64,000 nucleotides of DNA from Tubiluchus corallicola. Lineage: Eukaryota > Priapulida > Priapulimorpha > Priapulimorphida > Tubiluchidae. The notes under the pieces are model-generated. The model ran no database searches. It was given only the letters and a program-made list of their open reading frames with translations, and was not told the origin of the DNA. The DNA lies in contig JAQGDQ010000105.1 of the NCBI GenBank assembly GCA_030141605.1, positions 1 to 64,000 of the forward strand. Direction: 5' to 3'. Each line of letters begins with the position of its first letter. The stretch's first letter is position 1. Made by a program: the position numbers and the translations under genes. Below are positions 11,301 to 24,993 of the stretch, in pieces.

Positions 11301-14300
11301 ACCAATTCAACGAATCGGTCGTCTTGTGGAAAATCACACATTTGCTTGCTGTCGCTGGATGTCAGCTGTTGGATTTTCGCCTATCTGCAGCAGTAAGTAT
11401 AAATGTAGCTAGGTTATCGATTAATTAAAATGAATTTGCTCGCATAAGTAACAGCATAAATTTCATCATCTGCCGGAGGCATTTGGGTGTGACCCACCTT
11501 TTTGCCTTGCTATATTGAATGTGTTGTCATTTTAATAATTGACATCATTTTATCAACTAATTAGCCAGGTTCAGCCAATTTTACCTTTAGGTCGGTTTTA
11601 TGAACATTAGCTTACAAAATACATGTATGAACAAAATTATCTGCAAACACATTCTTAATGATACAATACATATAAATTGTAAATTTAGTCTTACAATACC
11701 TGACATGAATCTTGTGGAAAGTTCAGCTTACACTTTAGTGGGTCACTGTCCTCTTCCTTCTCCATCGATCCCTGGACTTCCTTACTCACATTACTGCATA
11801 TGTCCTCATCTGTCTCATATGTGCACACTACTGAACAGTGACACTTTTGTGACCTGCCTGAGCATTTGGCTGACAGTTGGTCTCTTGCTTGCTCATTCGG
11901 TAAGGTGTGTGATTGCCAGAGGAGGGTCTTTTGTTGGGTTTGCCAAAAATCTATTTGCTTCTAATTTATATCTGTATTCTATAGCTTGTGATGGCTGTAG
12001 TTCAAAAATATTCTCTTGAAATTACATCATGACTTGGCAATGAGCCCTTGCGATGCGATTGTCTCATTTAAACTCCTTGTTTAGGCTGCAAGCTCGGAGC
12101 TTGTAACTAGTACCAGGCTCATAATACAGATGAGATACAAATGCTTCAATATCTTCTTCTATGTCAGATACTATCACTCTGAGGGTTACAATTTCCGAGG
12201 GAACGCAGAGAGCAAATAGAGATACAACCTTAACAGAATACTTATTTGGTGACTGCCAATATCAAATTTGTCTTTTGATCTGCTCCAGTGAATGAATAAA
12301 AGCCTGACCCATTGCAGCAACAAGCATGCACTACTGGGGCCAGTGGGATTTCACATTTTTATTTCCTATTGGAGTATTACTGTGACGAAACATGTAATTT
12401 TGCCAAGCTGATGATGATCTTAAATTTTTTGACTCTCATCTACAGTTTTTTAAATTGTAGTTCGATGATCTCAACACTACGACTTATTATTCCCAAGAAC
12501 TAATAATTCCATAATTTTATATAGCTGAGATAATATAACTTCATTCCTGCTTATTGCAATGATTAGTTTGTAACAAAGCCGTATTGGATTTTCATAAAAA
12601 TCTGAATTTTTACATTGAATTCACATTAAACAGTGTGTTTACGAAAATTAATTGATAATACATGTGTTAATTCAAATTTGATATATTTCAACTATTTTTC
12701 ATCTTGGCTGCAATTTTTTTATTTCATATTTGCAAGTTCGCCTTTCTCAATGAGTAATGCCTTAAATTGATAAGATTATTTTTTGAATTATTCTTTTAAT
12801 ATTTAGCACTTATCCTAATCATCATTGATGTGAATTTTAGGCAAAGATGATCATTGACGTTTGACCCCCATTTAAAGTTATTAAACATTTAAAGAAAAAT
12901 TGGTGAAAACTGTGTAAGCTGGTTGTGTTATTTAGGTGTTCTTTTGGACAATAACTATCTTGCATAAATATATAAACTATTGGCTGGTCCTGCCTTGCTG
13001 TTTGCTACCGTCTACTGGCTACTGTTAAAAGCTCATAATACTAATACAGATTTGAAATCATTGAAGCATGGGCTTTGAGTAGTGATTCACCTTTAGCCAG
13101 AGCGTTCTCTGGTTGTGTTGTGCTTGGATGATGGTATTCTTACTAGGACGCTACCATTTGAGGTAGTGCAGTCACTTAAGTTTATCACTGTATGGACGGA
13201 ATGTATTTGGTGAGGTACCTTAGCGTTTCTTTATAAGAACTCAGGTTTGCACACCTTCTTACTTTGCCTAAAAGACCAATTATTCTCTGGAGACTTTGGA
13301 ACTAATGGCTAGACTCCAGATATTTATATATACGTTACTCACGCCATGTGTTATTTAATGCAGAGATCATGCCGGACCGTGTTAAAGCGGCTTATCTTGT
13401 TGTCGCTAACCAGATTGATAATTGCTAATTGATGTGTTGTTAGCTGTATTTAAATAAGTATGCAACCTTTATTTCACTGTTCTTATTTTGCCATTTACTC
13501 TACTGTCACAGAGAGGCCTGATAAGATATAAAAATGCTTGTAGCGTGTTCTGAAAGCCAGAACCACACTGGTGAGTTCCCATCATTATTAATCATTTATT
13601 AGTGCTAAAATTCCATGATTGATCGGTGGTCTCCATCAGCCTTAACGCTCGCGTCATGAAAATTTAGGATTAACAAACCTACAGTCACTATGTGGGTTCA
13701 CATGTTATTTATACATATCAAGTAAAGTTTTGCTCAAAACCATCTTACAAACTGTTTGAATTTTACTAGTATTCTAAAAATTGTTTTATAATGGGGACAA
13801 AAAGTTCGCCACCATTTTATGTTGAGAAAAATACATTCTTCCTCAACCCTCCTGCTAAATACATTTTCTTTCTATTTTCAAATAGTAAGTGAACCACGAT
13901 GCAGAAAACTGAGCGATGGCAGTAGTGAAGCTCTTCCAAATACTCGCAGTATATCTGTTGATTATCACAACGTCACTGCTACATTTACCGACGATGACTC
14001 ATTATTCTTGATGCAATGGGGGCAGTATTTGGACCACGATATCACCCATACACCAACTTACGACGATTTAGATGGTATGTTGCATTTTAGCATTTTGTTA
14101 AGTTAATTAGTGTTCACGGTATTACTGTATGCCTTGTAACAACTCATCCAGCAACAACACATATTTGACTTCCACCAGTCCAGGAGACTAAGGGGGACGT
14201 AAATATTTCATATAATTTATGTTGCGACAACTACAATAATCACAACCTATCCAACTTCAGGAAAGTTCTTTGAAAGGAGTAAAAAGTTGAATGCTAACGC

Positions 14301-17300
14301 ATTTAAGACATTATGCCTTATGAATCTTTTGATTTCAGTTATAATTAAGACATATAATGTGATAATGTGCTTCATTATACATCTTACTTATTGTTGTAAT
14401 ATTTATATGTTACAACTGCTGTCCACCAATAAATACCGACACGCTGCAAATTCCACTAATGATACAATACAAAACACAATAAGGATATTTCTTTACCAGT
14501 GATTTTCTAACATTTACTGCTAAGTGCAGTAGAAACTTGAATTTACCTAATAAAAATGTAATAAAATTTATTATATAGTGGGTAGTTTATGAAACGGATA
14601 TTGCTTTTGTTATAAACAATTTAAAAATTTTATTTCTTTACCAAATTCTAGTATTTAAAATGTTTACTGATCTCCACAAGTTAAATGACAAGGAAGTGAC
14701 CAGTATTGTTGAATTTATGTCATTTCTGATCATAAATTGATGAAATATGTTACTTTTTATTATGACGACCGTAAGTTAAACCGCAAGCAAAACAGTTTTT
14801 GACAACATGTTTTGTGTTCTAGTTGAGTGTTGTCCGTTGACTGCAACTGGAGACCAGCAAAGTGACAAGTGTTATTCGATAGATGTAGACCAGAACGACC
14901 CATTCTATGGAGGGAAGCAAACTCTAATGTGCATTCCCATCGTGCGCTCTATGCCTGGAGAATGTGAAACGGGTTTGTATATCAGAACGTAAACTTTTTC
15001 AGACTTTCTAATTTTCAGACAGTCCGCAGAGTTTTCAGACTTTCTATGTTAGTATTACTTTCATGGGTTTGTCTGATTGTTTTGCTCTATGTCTTGATAC
15101 CGTGTGGACAGTGGTTCACCGTTGACAGTCTTAGTGGCCTACAGTGTAAATTCCGCAAACGTCATTGTACCTTTGTAGTGCAATGGGTAGGATAGCTGCC
15201 TGAATACCAGAAGACCTTGGTTTCGAATGAGCGAAATTTTCAAGCTTCAAACTTTTATTAATATCGGAAATTGATGTGTATGGCACTAATGAAAAGCATT
15301 TGTAAGTTATGCATTGGGGCTAACTTTTGTGTTTTAGGTCACAGAGAACAGATAAATCAAATAACCGCGTACATAGATGGTTCTGTTGTCTATGGATCTG
15401 ATTCAGAGACAGTAGATCGCCTACGGGAACACAGTGGTGGTGAGTTCTTCGTACTCGTACTGAGTTCATTAGTAACATGGTCATTTGCAAACTAATTATT
15501 TTGGGTACTTTAAACCACTCGTGAAAAATATTTCCTTTAACAGGCACAAGGACTGGTGTTTCCGTGAATGTACTAATTCCTTTTAGCCTTCTAAGTCGCA
15601 ATAAATTTGTACATTAATTTATGAGAAGCAGAGTGGGCAAAAATACATAAGTGAAATAAAACAAGTTGAAATTGCTTGAGCAAAAGGTGACTTTGTGCAC
15701 TACTTCCTTTTTCTGTTTTGATATTTATTTGAACAAATCTCAAAATTTGAAAATTCCGACGAGCAAAGATCATAAACACAAAGGATATCATATACTACAT
15801 ATACGTAATTCAAATGATCCGGTAGTAATTAGAAGGTTACAAAGTAAACCAATTACGTAAAATATACAAGCATTAATCTTTGAACATGCTAAGCTAAACT
15901 AAATTGTACAGAAGTTTGCAGTTTAATGTGTGGTTCAAGTGTGGCTTACTGCTGTTATCAAGGGCTTATGAAGACAACTGAAATTACTGGCGGAAGACCT
16001 GTTTTACCTAAAAGCGCAGTTGATGGTAGTTGTGAAGATAACGACGGTAACGCTGTTGCTTGTTATGATGGAGGTACGTGACACCTAATTAAGCAAAACC
16101 TTATAACAAACTTAATTGAAATCAAACATGATGTGTACGTGTAGTTTACTTTACTAATAAATTAAAATTGTAACCATCATTTGGTTACAAGTTTTTATAT
16201 GACGTTCGAAGGCATAACATCATGCCACTGTAATAACAATAATAATGGTAATAATACTAATAATAATCGTTATCTAAAGCCAACAGACAAATCGAGTGCC
16301 GCCTGCGAGAGATAATTATTGGTCTGAATTGGTGTTGTTCTTATAGGAGACGAAAGAGCTAATGAGCAACTTGGGCAGCAAGTACTCCAAGTTCTTTTCC
16401 TCAGAGAACACAATCGCATTGCAACAGCCATTAGTGCAGAAAAACCTGAATGGGAGGATGAACAAATTTTCCAAGAAGCAAGAAGAATAGTTGGTGCAGA
16501 AATGCAGGTGCGCGATACGCAATTAGCGCGGCATAAAGTGCTCAAGTTCCAAATGGTTGACTTCTACATATTCTTAAAAAACTGTAGAGACGCTTTTGAC
16601 ATTTTCAAAAAATTGTTTAATTGTTGTGGCCACAAGATAGAACTTTTGCTCTCTTGATGCCATTGTTGTGGCTGAGGTGCAGAAATTAGGGTAACAAATT
16701 CGTCTTCACGGCTATCTTTTGGACCAAAATCAGACAGATGTCATTATCTTTAATGGGTCATTAATGTCTTTATCATTAATAAAGGAGGCTGCAAAATTAC
16801 TAAAAATGCATTCACATTAGGTAACGATAACCTGCAAATTGTTCAAAGGTATACGTATCTAGGAATAGCCTTTACTGACAGTGGCTCCTTTAATGCAGCT
16901 GAACAAGAGTTGCATAGTAAGGCTGCCAAACTTAGATAAAGACTACAGGGCACAAATACAGAAATAAATGTATGTAATGAAATTATTTGACACCCCGATC
17001 AAACCAGTTGCATTATACTCGTGCGAGATTTGCACACTTTTTTTTACAACAAAAGGTGCTCAAAGGATAAGGATCCAGGAAATTGTTTTTTCTCACATTG
17101 TTATTATGAAAATGTGATACTTGTGAACAAAAATTCTGGACTGTTAGCTACTCTTCAAATATACTAACTCATACAGGTTTTTTAAACATTTGAGATCTCG
17201 GAGCATATCGGATACCAGTCCGTTTGTTAAATCTTTAAAACTTAAACTTTTATCAAACTATTAGTCTTACTGGAAATTTTAAGTATCCAAAGAAAAAGGA

Positions 17301-20300
17301 AAGCGTGGAGAAAATATTAAATTAAGAACGTAACTCGAAGCTTAAATCCATTTGTTAATATTACTACATATTCATTAAAAACGCTAGCAATAGATATATA
17401 ACTTCACTAAAATACGTATAAGCGCTCATAGCCATTTCATTGAAAAAGAACGCCACTAATTTCCGAAAATTCCCATATTCAGCAACGAATGTACTAGCAA
17501 CGAAAATGAATAGCACTACCTTCTAAGTTGTAAAAACATAATAATATTAGAGAGTGTCTGATTAATGAAATTTGTGTTTTGAGTCCAACTTTTATATCAC
17601 TTACTGATGAGCATAAACTCAAAATCTTTCTTACCAGTGATGATTACGAGATTACGATATTAGCATCAATTTTTTTACGAAATGTTTTAATTAAGAAATG
17701 AACTTGCACAACAACAATAAGGCCCACATAATTGAATATAATTTTAATATCGCAATTAACTTTGAAATTCACTTATTCACTCATATTTGTTTTCCTCAGT
17801 TATTCGGGTTATTTATTTATGATCTTATTCTTTTTTCTTTAAATGTATTGTTCTTACATAAAATGTATGATGATGTTAAACCGATCATTTATGTTTATTA
17901 TCTTTGTATGTGGTGTTACATTATATTATACTGTATTGTATTGTATTGCATTGTGAACCAGATGTAATGAATAAATTTTTATGCATCAGGTGATAACACA
18001 ACAAGAATTTTTGCCTGGAATCTTTTCATCTGAGGATCTAACAAAATTCCATTTAAATTCAGCTGATTATGTTACATTAGGATACAATATATCCTATGAC
18101 GCAACTATAGACAACTCGTTCTCTACTGCAGCCTTTAGGTACGTGCTAAAATACTACACATACTAAATATAGTGTGTCGATATGTAAGTTTTGTGTAAGT
18201 GCATGTGCGTATGCTTCCAAGAATTGTTAACATAGTTATTATATATGTATATCTATGTATATATATATACGTTATCTTTGCATTAACGTACGACTTGCGC
18301 TGTGTGCATGTGCGCTGTACGGTGTGTACGAATGCAAGCTAGATAAAAAAGCCTACATAAATATAAATTCTACTTACCAGTGACAGTGCAACATAGCTCT
18401 CGTGTATATAGACATTAGACACTAGGTACTTTAAGATGTTCTGAAGAGTTTCATTACATAAGGATCATCGCAAGAATAACAAAAATTCTGCAGTTCTGCT
18501 AAGTATAGTATAATTTAAATGATGGATAGGGCTATCATCGTTTCATTTATTTTGCAGGAGTTTGGGTGTTTACTTTAGTTGCTGTTCTTATTAGTCATTC
18601 AGATTAGAAGGCAGGAGGTTTCCAATTAAACCTGTTGACACCGTTAGTTAAAAAACAATGAATCGGTTTGGTTAACAGGCTTTTATGTGAATGAACCGGC
18701 TATTTAGGCCTGCTACATGCATGGCATTTAATGTGAACCATGTCGCAGATGCTTCAGCTTTGCTGAAATTACGCAACTTATGTTTGTTAAGAGCAAAGGT
18801 ACAGTAATAACATATACACTGAAGTTGAGGCAAACAATTGAAAAAATAACAAATTAAGTTATTTCGATGATGAGGAAAGGCACCTGTGCTTCAATTATCC
18901 CATGCCGAATTTCTATAATCTTTTACTCATTTACCGTTTGAACATCGGAAAAGGTGAAAAGCAATTAATGTCTTCATACTTTTAGGTTTGGACACTCAAT
19001 GGTTGGATCCAAGTACACTCGTCAATGGGCTAATGACGACACTGAAGATGTACGAGTATCAAATACATTCTTTAATCCAACATTTTCAGAGGATACAACT
19101 GAGACCATAGATCCAACTTTGCGAGCCTTGAGCAGGTTCAAATCTTGGGGAACTGATAGGTAGAGTATTCGTAGGTTTGGACATTTGTTAGTAAATGCTC
19201 TCATTAAACATAATTTTGTGTGAAATGGCCTTGGTGATTCAATAATTATCTAGGCAAGCAGTGACAATAAAGGCTGGTTTGTCTTTCTTTCAGATTTATC
19301 GTGGTCGATTTGCGTAACCAGTTATTCCGCGATCATGATAAGCAACTTGGACAAGACCTTGCTGCCATCAATATTCAGCGAGGAAGAGAACATGGCATGG
19401 CTTCCTATGTGGCTCATAGGTGAGTGGAAATGATTTTAGTAATTTATTTATTTTGGAAATACACTTATACAATCTATGTAAACAAATGGAAAAATATACG
19501 GTTAATATTAGTGATTATGATATGACAGCATGAAGAACCAGAAGAACAAAAACTTTTTGTATAACGTGAATGTAATGCAAGCGTGTGGTTACTGAGTATA
19601 GGTTATTCTGATAACGGTTTGCGGTAATAATTTTCATTAATTACTTATCATTCATTTTTATTAAATCATTTAACATTTTGTTCCATAAAAGAGCTGTATA
19701 AATTCAGTAATTAGAGGTCAAAGGGCTCAAACGTAAGAGATTAGGGATGTTCTGTTGTGTTGTGAGGTTAGGTTCTTCATGCACACCGCCCCTGTTTCAA
19801 ACCGAACTTTGAAGATGCCTTTGAGTGCAGTTATTGTCTTCACTTTAGATTTAGATTAGATTAGAACAAAAACCCCATTCACCAATCTGGTTTTAGTGGT
19901 TTTTATTTGCAGGAATATGCAGGTGCCATCGAAGTCAATTCAAAGAAGATGACTAGTGTATAAGTGCTGTAGAAAATGCAAAACATCTTTTAAATATTCT
20001 TCGTAAAAAAGTATAATTTACGTAGGTACCAAGTAGTTTTTATACATGTTGTTAGGGTCAGGGATAGTAATAATAAATTCCGGTTATTTCCTGAATTTTT
20101 GAATACTACATATATGTCATGTTTTAGTGGTGTTTTTACAGAGAAACGGCAAGCCAGATATGTGGTAATGCGTTTACTAACGTTTCAAGTATCAACGATT
20201 TGCCAGATATAAGCGAAGAAAATAAACAATTGCTGATCGAGGCATACGGGTAAATAGACAATTATTTGGCTCGTTTTTTTTTCAAAATTCTTTGTTTCTG

Positions 20301-22944
20301 TGTCTTCATGTTTCATGTAAAATGTTGATTTGTGCAAGTTATTAGACAAAAACAGTTTGCAACAACTATAGAAACTTTCACTTTTTTGCTGTAATCGTAT
20401 GTTTTATGTATGTATGTATGTATGTATGTATGTATGTATGTATGTATGTATGTATGTATGTATGTATGTATGTATGTATGTATGTATGTATGTATAACAT
20501 ATATATGTATAAATATATATATATAAATAAATATATATATATATACATATGTGTTATACATACATAGAAATATAAAACAAGAATATAAAATAAGAGACAG
20601 AGCGAAAGGACAACGAGAGAAAAAATTGGATGAAAGAATTCAAAGAAGAGATAGATAGAGAGAGAGAGAGAGAGAATGGGAGGGAGTGAGAGAGAGAACG
20701 AAAGAGAGGGAGATAGATAGATAGATATATTTATATTTACGTGTTGTAACGTATATCACAAATTGCAACAAGGAACAAATTGTGATTAAGAAGCGTTATC
20801 AAGAATGTAAGATATTTTGTTCTTGCAGTTGTAGTTAAATAAATTATAAAATTTGAATACACCATATGAAATTAAATTGTTATTAACGAAGAATTTTTCC
20901 AAATTAATATGGTTGGAAACTTTCGAAAATGGCTTGCAAGAACATGCAATGGAAAACTGCATTATCCCGACAAATACGTTTGCAAATTTACATTTATATT
21001 TGCATATCCTCGCAGCACATTACCGCCGCATAATGACTGACAGAGGGCCGCACAATTTTGCCTGATTTTTCTTACGTTTTCTTTCTGTAAAAATTAGATG
21101 CTAACCTCATCCCACCCATAGACACACATGCACACACGGATGCAAAGAACCCAGTATAAACCCTTCTTCGACACCCTTCGATGTTTATGTGTTTATAAGT
21201 TTTAACAAAAACATTAAGATGGCTCATTTAGATAACTTAGGTAACTTAGGTTATTTAGGTTAGTTATATAACGATTTGTTGATATTACAAGTCAGTGAAG
21301 ATGTTCATAAATCGGAAGGAAGAGTCACTATCAAAATGTTCTAGAAATCAAAATCGTGCAATATCTACTGCTTTTTTAATTTGTCTTGTTCACAATAATT
21401 ATTTTCAGTGATTGCCCAGAATGCATTGACCTATTCGTCGGTGGGCTAGCTGAAGATCTGGTACCAGGTGCAAATCTTGGGCCTACGTTTTCTTGCATCA
21501 TCGGAAAACAATTCGAATCTATAATACACGGAGATCGATATTGGTATCAGAATGATTTTACGGCAGGTAAGGAATTGCAGAAGATAATAATGCATTTAAC
21601 GTACAGTATCTGTAATGCAGTACTTAGTAAGGTATTAACATTAGAATCGTCACTAAATTTAGTAAAGCGATTGAGGTACGACCTAATTTGAGATATTGAA
21701 TTTAAATGGCCCTCAGATGATGTAAATCACAATGACTACATTATCGATTCAAACTTTCGTGCCAAATAGACCTCCACGCGGAGAGTTAGAGAGAGAGTAA
21801 GAGAGAAAGCGAAAGAGAGAGAGAGAGAGGGCGAGAGAGAAAAAGGGAGAGGGGGAGAGAGATGGTAACAAAATTGGTAGCAATACCTTAGATAAATATT
21901 TTTGCCACGTAAAACCCGCTAGACATCCTTTAAGGTTCCAAATAATTTGGTTGGGTCAAACATGAGCGGTATCAGTCGGACATGGACATACCATGGATCA
22001 TTAAATGGGCTGTGCCAGACAAGTGACCTTCTGTTTAAGCTATGCTAGACACTCTTCTGAAACATTTGACCTTCCAGCCCTCTCTGACCAAGCACCGAAG
22101 GTACCAAGAAGACCCAAATAAACAGGCATGTCGACTGTTTATTCCAGACCTGTTGCCCTCTTCAAATCCTTGCCAGAAGTTTTTGTGTTGTTGTTGTTGT
22201 TATTATTATTACAACTACTACTGTTCCAGCTGCAGACACAGGCACATCTTGATTATACTGGGCAGCTTTACGTTGCCTGTACTTATCCCGCAGCTATACT
22301 TTCATAACTTCACAAACCAGGCAAGTTCTCAAACGACTCAGCATGTGTAGCATCTAGTTTGTTAATCTGCTTATCCCCATTTACGGAGCATACACGTCAG
22401 TTTCCACGGACGCACTGAACCCCTGATTTGAAAAACATAAGTAACTCTTTCATTGTGGTGAGTTCTGTGTTTTCTTCCCCAGGCGGCTGTTTGGTGTGAA
22501 TACAAAAAAGGTCTAACGGACCATAACAGAAATCTTCTGGCAAGCACTATATAAACAGAGGGCAGTTATACAGTGTTGTGCAGAATAAGACTATTCATTT
22601 CAAGCAGACGTCCAGCTCTGTACCTCTTAAGTGCATCAGTTGACCAAAACCCTCTGGGCTGCCGGACTAAAAGGGAGAGTTGGGAGAGGGATAGGTAGAG
22701 AGAGAGAGAGAGAGAGGAGGAGCGAAAATAGTCAGTAATTTCTATTTTTTCAGCTGAGATAACCGAAATTCAGAAGGTCACATTGGCAGGTGTTATATGT
22801 GACAACACAGACATCACGGAAATTCAACCATCCGTTTTTCTTTCTCTCAGACAACGGAATCCTAACTGCGGAAATGAGAGGTGCCTAAAATCCTGTACCG
22901 AGATTGCATCACCAGATATTACCGTATTTTTGGCCACGGCATAA
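8358..22944 (+). CDS. Peroxidase gene A: secreted animal haem peroxidase, 16 exons
   Basis: Exons: 8358-8371, 9049-9200, 9846-9969, 10310-10402, 10913-11010, 13886-14074, 14823-14972, 15338-15439, 15963-16073, 16347-16507, 17990-18138, 18986-19159, 19294-19419, 20142-20249, 21409-21566, 22754-22944. All junctions are GT-AG and in phase, giving 699 aa. A signal peptide covers about residues 1-21, then a basic, Glu-rich propeptide; the peroxidase domain spans roughly 125-665. Visible residues: distal motif QWGQYLDHD (Gln207, haem-linking Asp210, distal His211, Ca Asp212); Ca loop T283/Y285/D287/S289; RANEQ (catalytic Arg348, haem-linking Glu351); LREHN at 363-367; proximal FGH His451; probable proximal Asn514; INIQRGREHG. 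Gln352 replaces the haem-linking Met of myeloperoxidase. It should oxidise halide, pseudohalide or phenolic substrates with H2O2, as known for the family; the actual substrate is unknown. The last exon has two Cys absent from gene B. Peroxinectin, ovoperoxidase or another subfamily cannot be separated here. Confidence 0.92.
11011..13885 (+). other. Expanded intron 5 of gene A
   Basis: This intron is 2.9 kb, against 236 bp at the same position in gene B, so most of it is probably inserted DNA. It holds a 139-codon open frame (11600-12019), but I find no motif, splice context or homology signal to call it a gene. No terminal repeats were identified. Confidence 0.4.
15170..15235 (+). repeat. tRNA-like SINE head (degenerate)
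   Basis: An A-box-like TAGTGCAATGGGTAGG is followed about 35 nt later by a B-box-like GGTTTCGAATG. The cloverleaf is not intact, so this is more likely a tRNA-derived SINE remnant in intron 7 of gene A than a tRNA gene. Confidence 0.35.
16768..17060 (+). mobile_element. Decayed LINE fragment (reverse transcriptase C-terminal region)
   Basis: Conceptual translation gives a region with QRYTYLGIAFTDSGSF, then a helix-like segment ending KAAKLR, then a stop and frameshift, then DTPIKPVALYSCEIC. These match the YLG...GSF and PI.LYGCE blocks after the RT catalytic core in many animal LINEs. It lies in intron 10 of gene A and is non-functional. Confidence 0.72.
20406..20495. repeat. (TATG)n microsatellite
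   Basis: About 22 nearly perfect TATG units in intron 14 of gene A, followed by an AT-rich run. Confidence 0.97.
20650..20730. repeat. GA-rich / GATA-rich simple repeat
   Basis: An imperfect (GA)n tract with interruptions, then a few GATA units, in intron 14 of gene A. Confidence 0.85.
21783..21862. repeat. Imperfect (GA)n microsatellite
   Basis: A GA-rich tract in intron 15 of gene A. A shorter one lies at about 22683-22722, just before the last exon. Confidence 0.85.
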
Positions 22945-23114
22945 CAACATTAGAGTAGTGCTTGACTTCAAATATAACAGTTTTACAAATGCGATTAATT
23001 TTGCTGTATTTTATTGTTGAAATTTGTTTTCTGGTTAGAAGGAATGGGTTAGCAGTTTGGACAACTTGGAAGGTTGCCTATCGTTTCCGATGTGTGTTTT
23101 GTTATTACTAGGTT

Positions 23115-23120
23115 AATAAA
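23115..23120 (+). terminator. Candidate polyadenylation signal of gene A
   Basis: AATAAA about 170 nt after the gene A stop codon. A second AATAAA lies near 23203. The one actually used is unknown. Confidence 0.4.
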
Positions 23121-23638
23121 TTGCTTTGGGAAATACGATTTTGTCGTTCGGTTTTTTCAAAAATCAGTTTGTTGACAATAATATAGTGACAAATTCTAGT
23201 TAATAAAAACATTTTCGCGTATATTGGGGCACTTGCACCGGACGAAGTTATCTCATAAGTTTATTGACGTTAAAGTACTGTGCCTTGATTCAGATAGCAA
23301 CATACATACTTCATCGTAGCCAGCGAAAAAATTGACGGGAGCATCACATCAACCGTTTCGAGAATGAAATTATTATGGTTTAAACAACATTTAATTACTA
23401 ACATTAACTGTAGCGCCCAAATATATTTTATCAATACATTAATGATGATGATAAATTAATGATTTACAAATTCCATAATTTTGCAAATTAAGCTAAGAAT
23501 ATAATATTTATCATAATCATATCAAAATCAAGTATATAAGAATCATACTAAGCCAAAAAAGTAATGAAGCTTATATAAAAATACATTAGTTCATGCAAAA
23601 CAAATAACAAACCACGTAAGGTCAATAAATAATAACTA
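23121..23638. other. No recognised gene
   Basis: AT-rich sequence downstream of gene A. I see no feature beyond possible poly(A) signals. Confidence 0.45.
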
Positions 23639-24993
23639 ACTAGTTGACAATGTTTCTGACGAGGTCAGAAACTGAAAATTTTGCAAACAATAGTTATAAC
23701 GTTCAGCTTTAAAAATGAGGAGATACTGCCTTTTTTGAAAGTGCTTATTTTTCTCATTGAGTTGCTTGAATACATGGAAAGTGCATTTCATAATGAAACC
23801 TCAGCATTTAACTGTTAAGCCCATCACCCACGGGTCAAAGGTCAACAACCTTGGCATAATTTATATCACCCAGTTTGTCTCAATGAGACCTTTCATTTGA
23901 TATACAACAACCTACTTTTGGTAGATCCTGGAGGCCATTTGTCTCCTCGACCCATATTTTGCCCCTAACTGGGTCGCAGGTTAACGATTTACACTGTAAC
24001 TTATATCATTTGATTCACCTCATCAAGACCTTTCATTTGGCATGCTACATGGTACTATTAGTAGACACTCGATGCATTTCTGTTCCCGGCACTCATTTTT
24101 GTGGTTTTTGCCCTCTAGCGGGATCGCGGATTAGCTATTTTCGTTACAGCATATGCCATTTGATCTGCCTCCTCGAGACCTTTCATTTGTTATGCGACAA
24201 GGTATCATTGCTCAACACTCAGTGCACTTCAGTTCCCGACCCCTATTTTTCAGTTTTTGCCCCTTAGCGGGGTCGCGGGTTAGCTATTCTCATTGTAACC
24301 TATGCCGTTCGACCCTCTCATCACGACCTGCCATTTGATGTGCTACAAGGTAATATTCCAAGACACTTGATGCATTTCTACTCTCAACCCCCATTTTTCA
24401 GTTGCCTCCTAGCGGAAAATTTTTCCCCCACCAAATGACCAATATTCTGCCATATCCAAAAACCTGGCCCCACCTAACCACATACGAAATATTGTCGCCC
24501 CAGCTCAAAAACTATGGACACAGATGGATCCTAAAGAAAAATAAATGAAGACCCGCCCGCTCCGTGACTTTTGACCCGGCAACTCGGGTCACATATATAC
24601 ACAGATAACTTTGCCCAAAGTGTACCATGTGAGTTTTGTCTCCCTAGCTCTCAGCAAATAAAAGGCCACCAATTGGGGGACCCCAAATTTGTATTTTGGC
24701 CCCTCGCTCGAGTGTTTAAAATTTGCCAGCTTTTTAAAACCCCAGGTGCACATCTACTCCACAGTACCGAAATACTTGTGAAAAAAAAATTGGAAAAATC
24801 GAAAGGCCTAGGAGAAGATACGATCTAAAGAAAAAAACTGACAGGAAGCCCACTGCCCTTTCCCCCTTGACCAATGGTCACTGGTTGCCACACTGCTGTA
24901 CGTACCCGCCCAGGGTTACCAACCCTGTGCGTTTGGTGACGCTAACTTGCAAGGCTTATTAAGGATTAAAATTGCGAGGAATAAATAAAAATA
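23639..24993. repeat. Repeat element copy 1 with internal ~145-bp tandem units
   Basis: It begins ACTAGTTGACAATGTTTCTG, a sequence repeated at 24995. Internal units recur at about 23889, 24030, 24177 and 24328. Each has a CCTTTCATTTG-like motif, a TAGACACTCGATGCATTTCTG-like stretch, then CCCCATTTTT and GCCCCTAGCGGGGTCGC. The units stay open for up to about 100 codons in one frame, but this follows from a repeat with few stops and not from a recognised protein. It ends with a GAATAAATAAAAATAAA tail shared with copy 2. Confidence 0.82.

Noticed and set aside
11600-12019. 139-codon ORF in gene A intron 5
   Set aside because: No domain, no splice partner, and it lies in inserted intron DNA absent from gene B; a chance frame or an unrecognised element is more likely.
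20313-20561. Tyr-Ile-His repeat ORF on the minus strand
   Set aside because: Reading of the (TATG)n microsatellite and flanking AT run.
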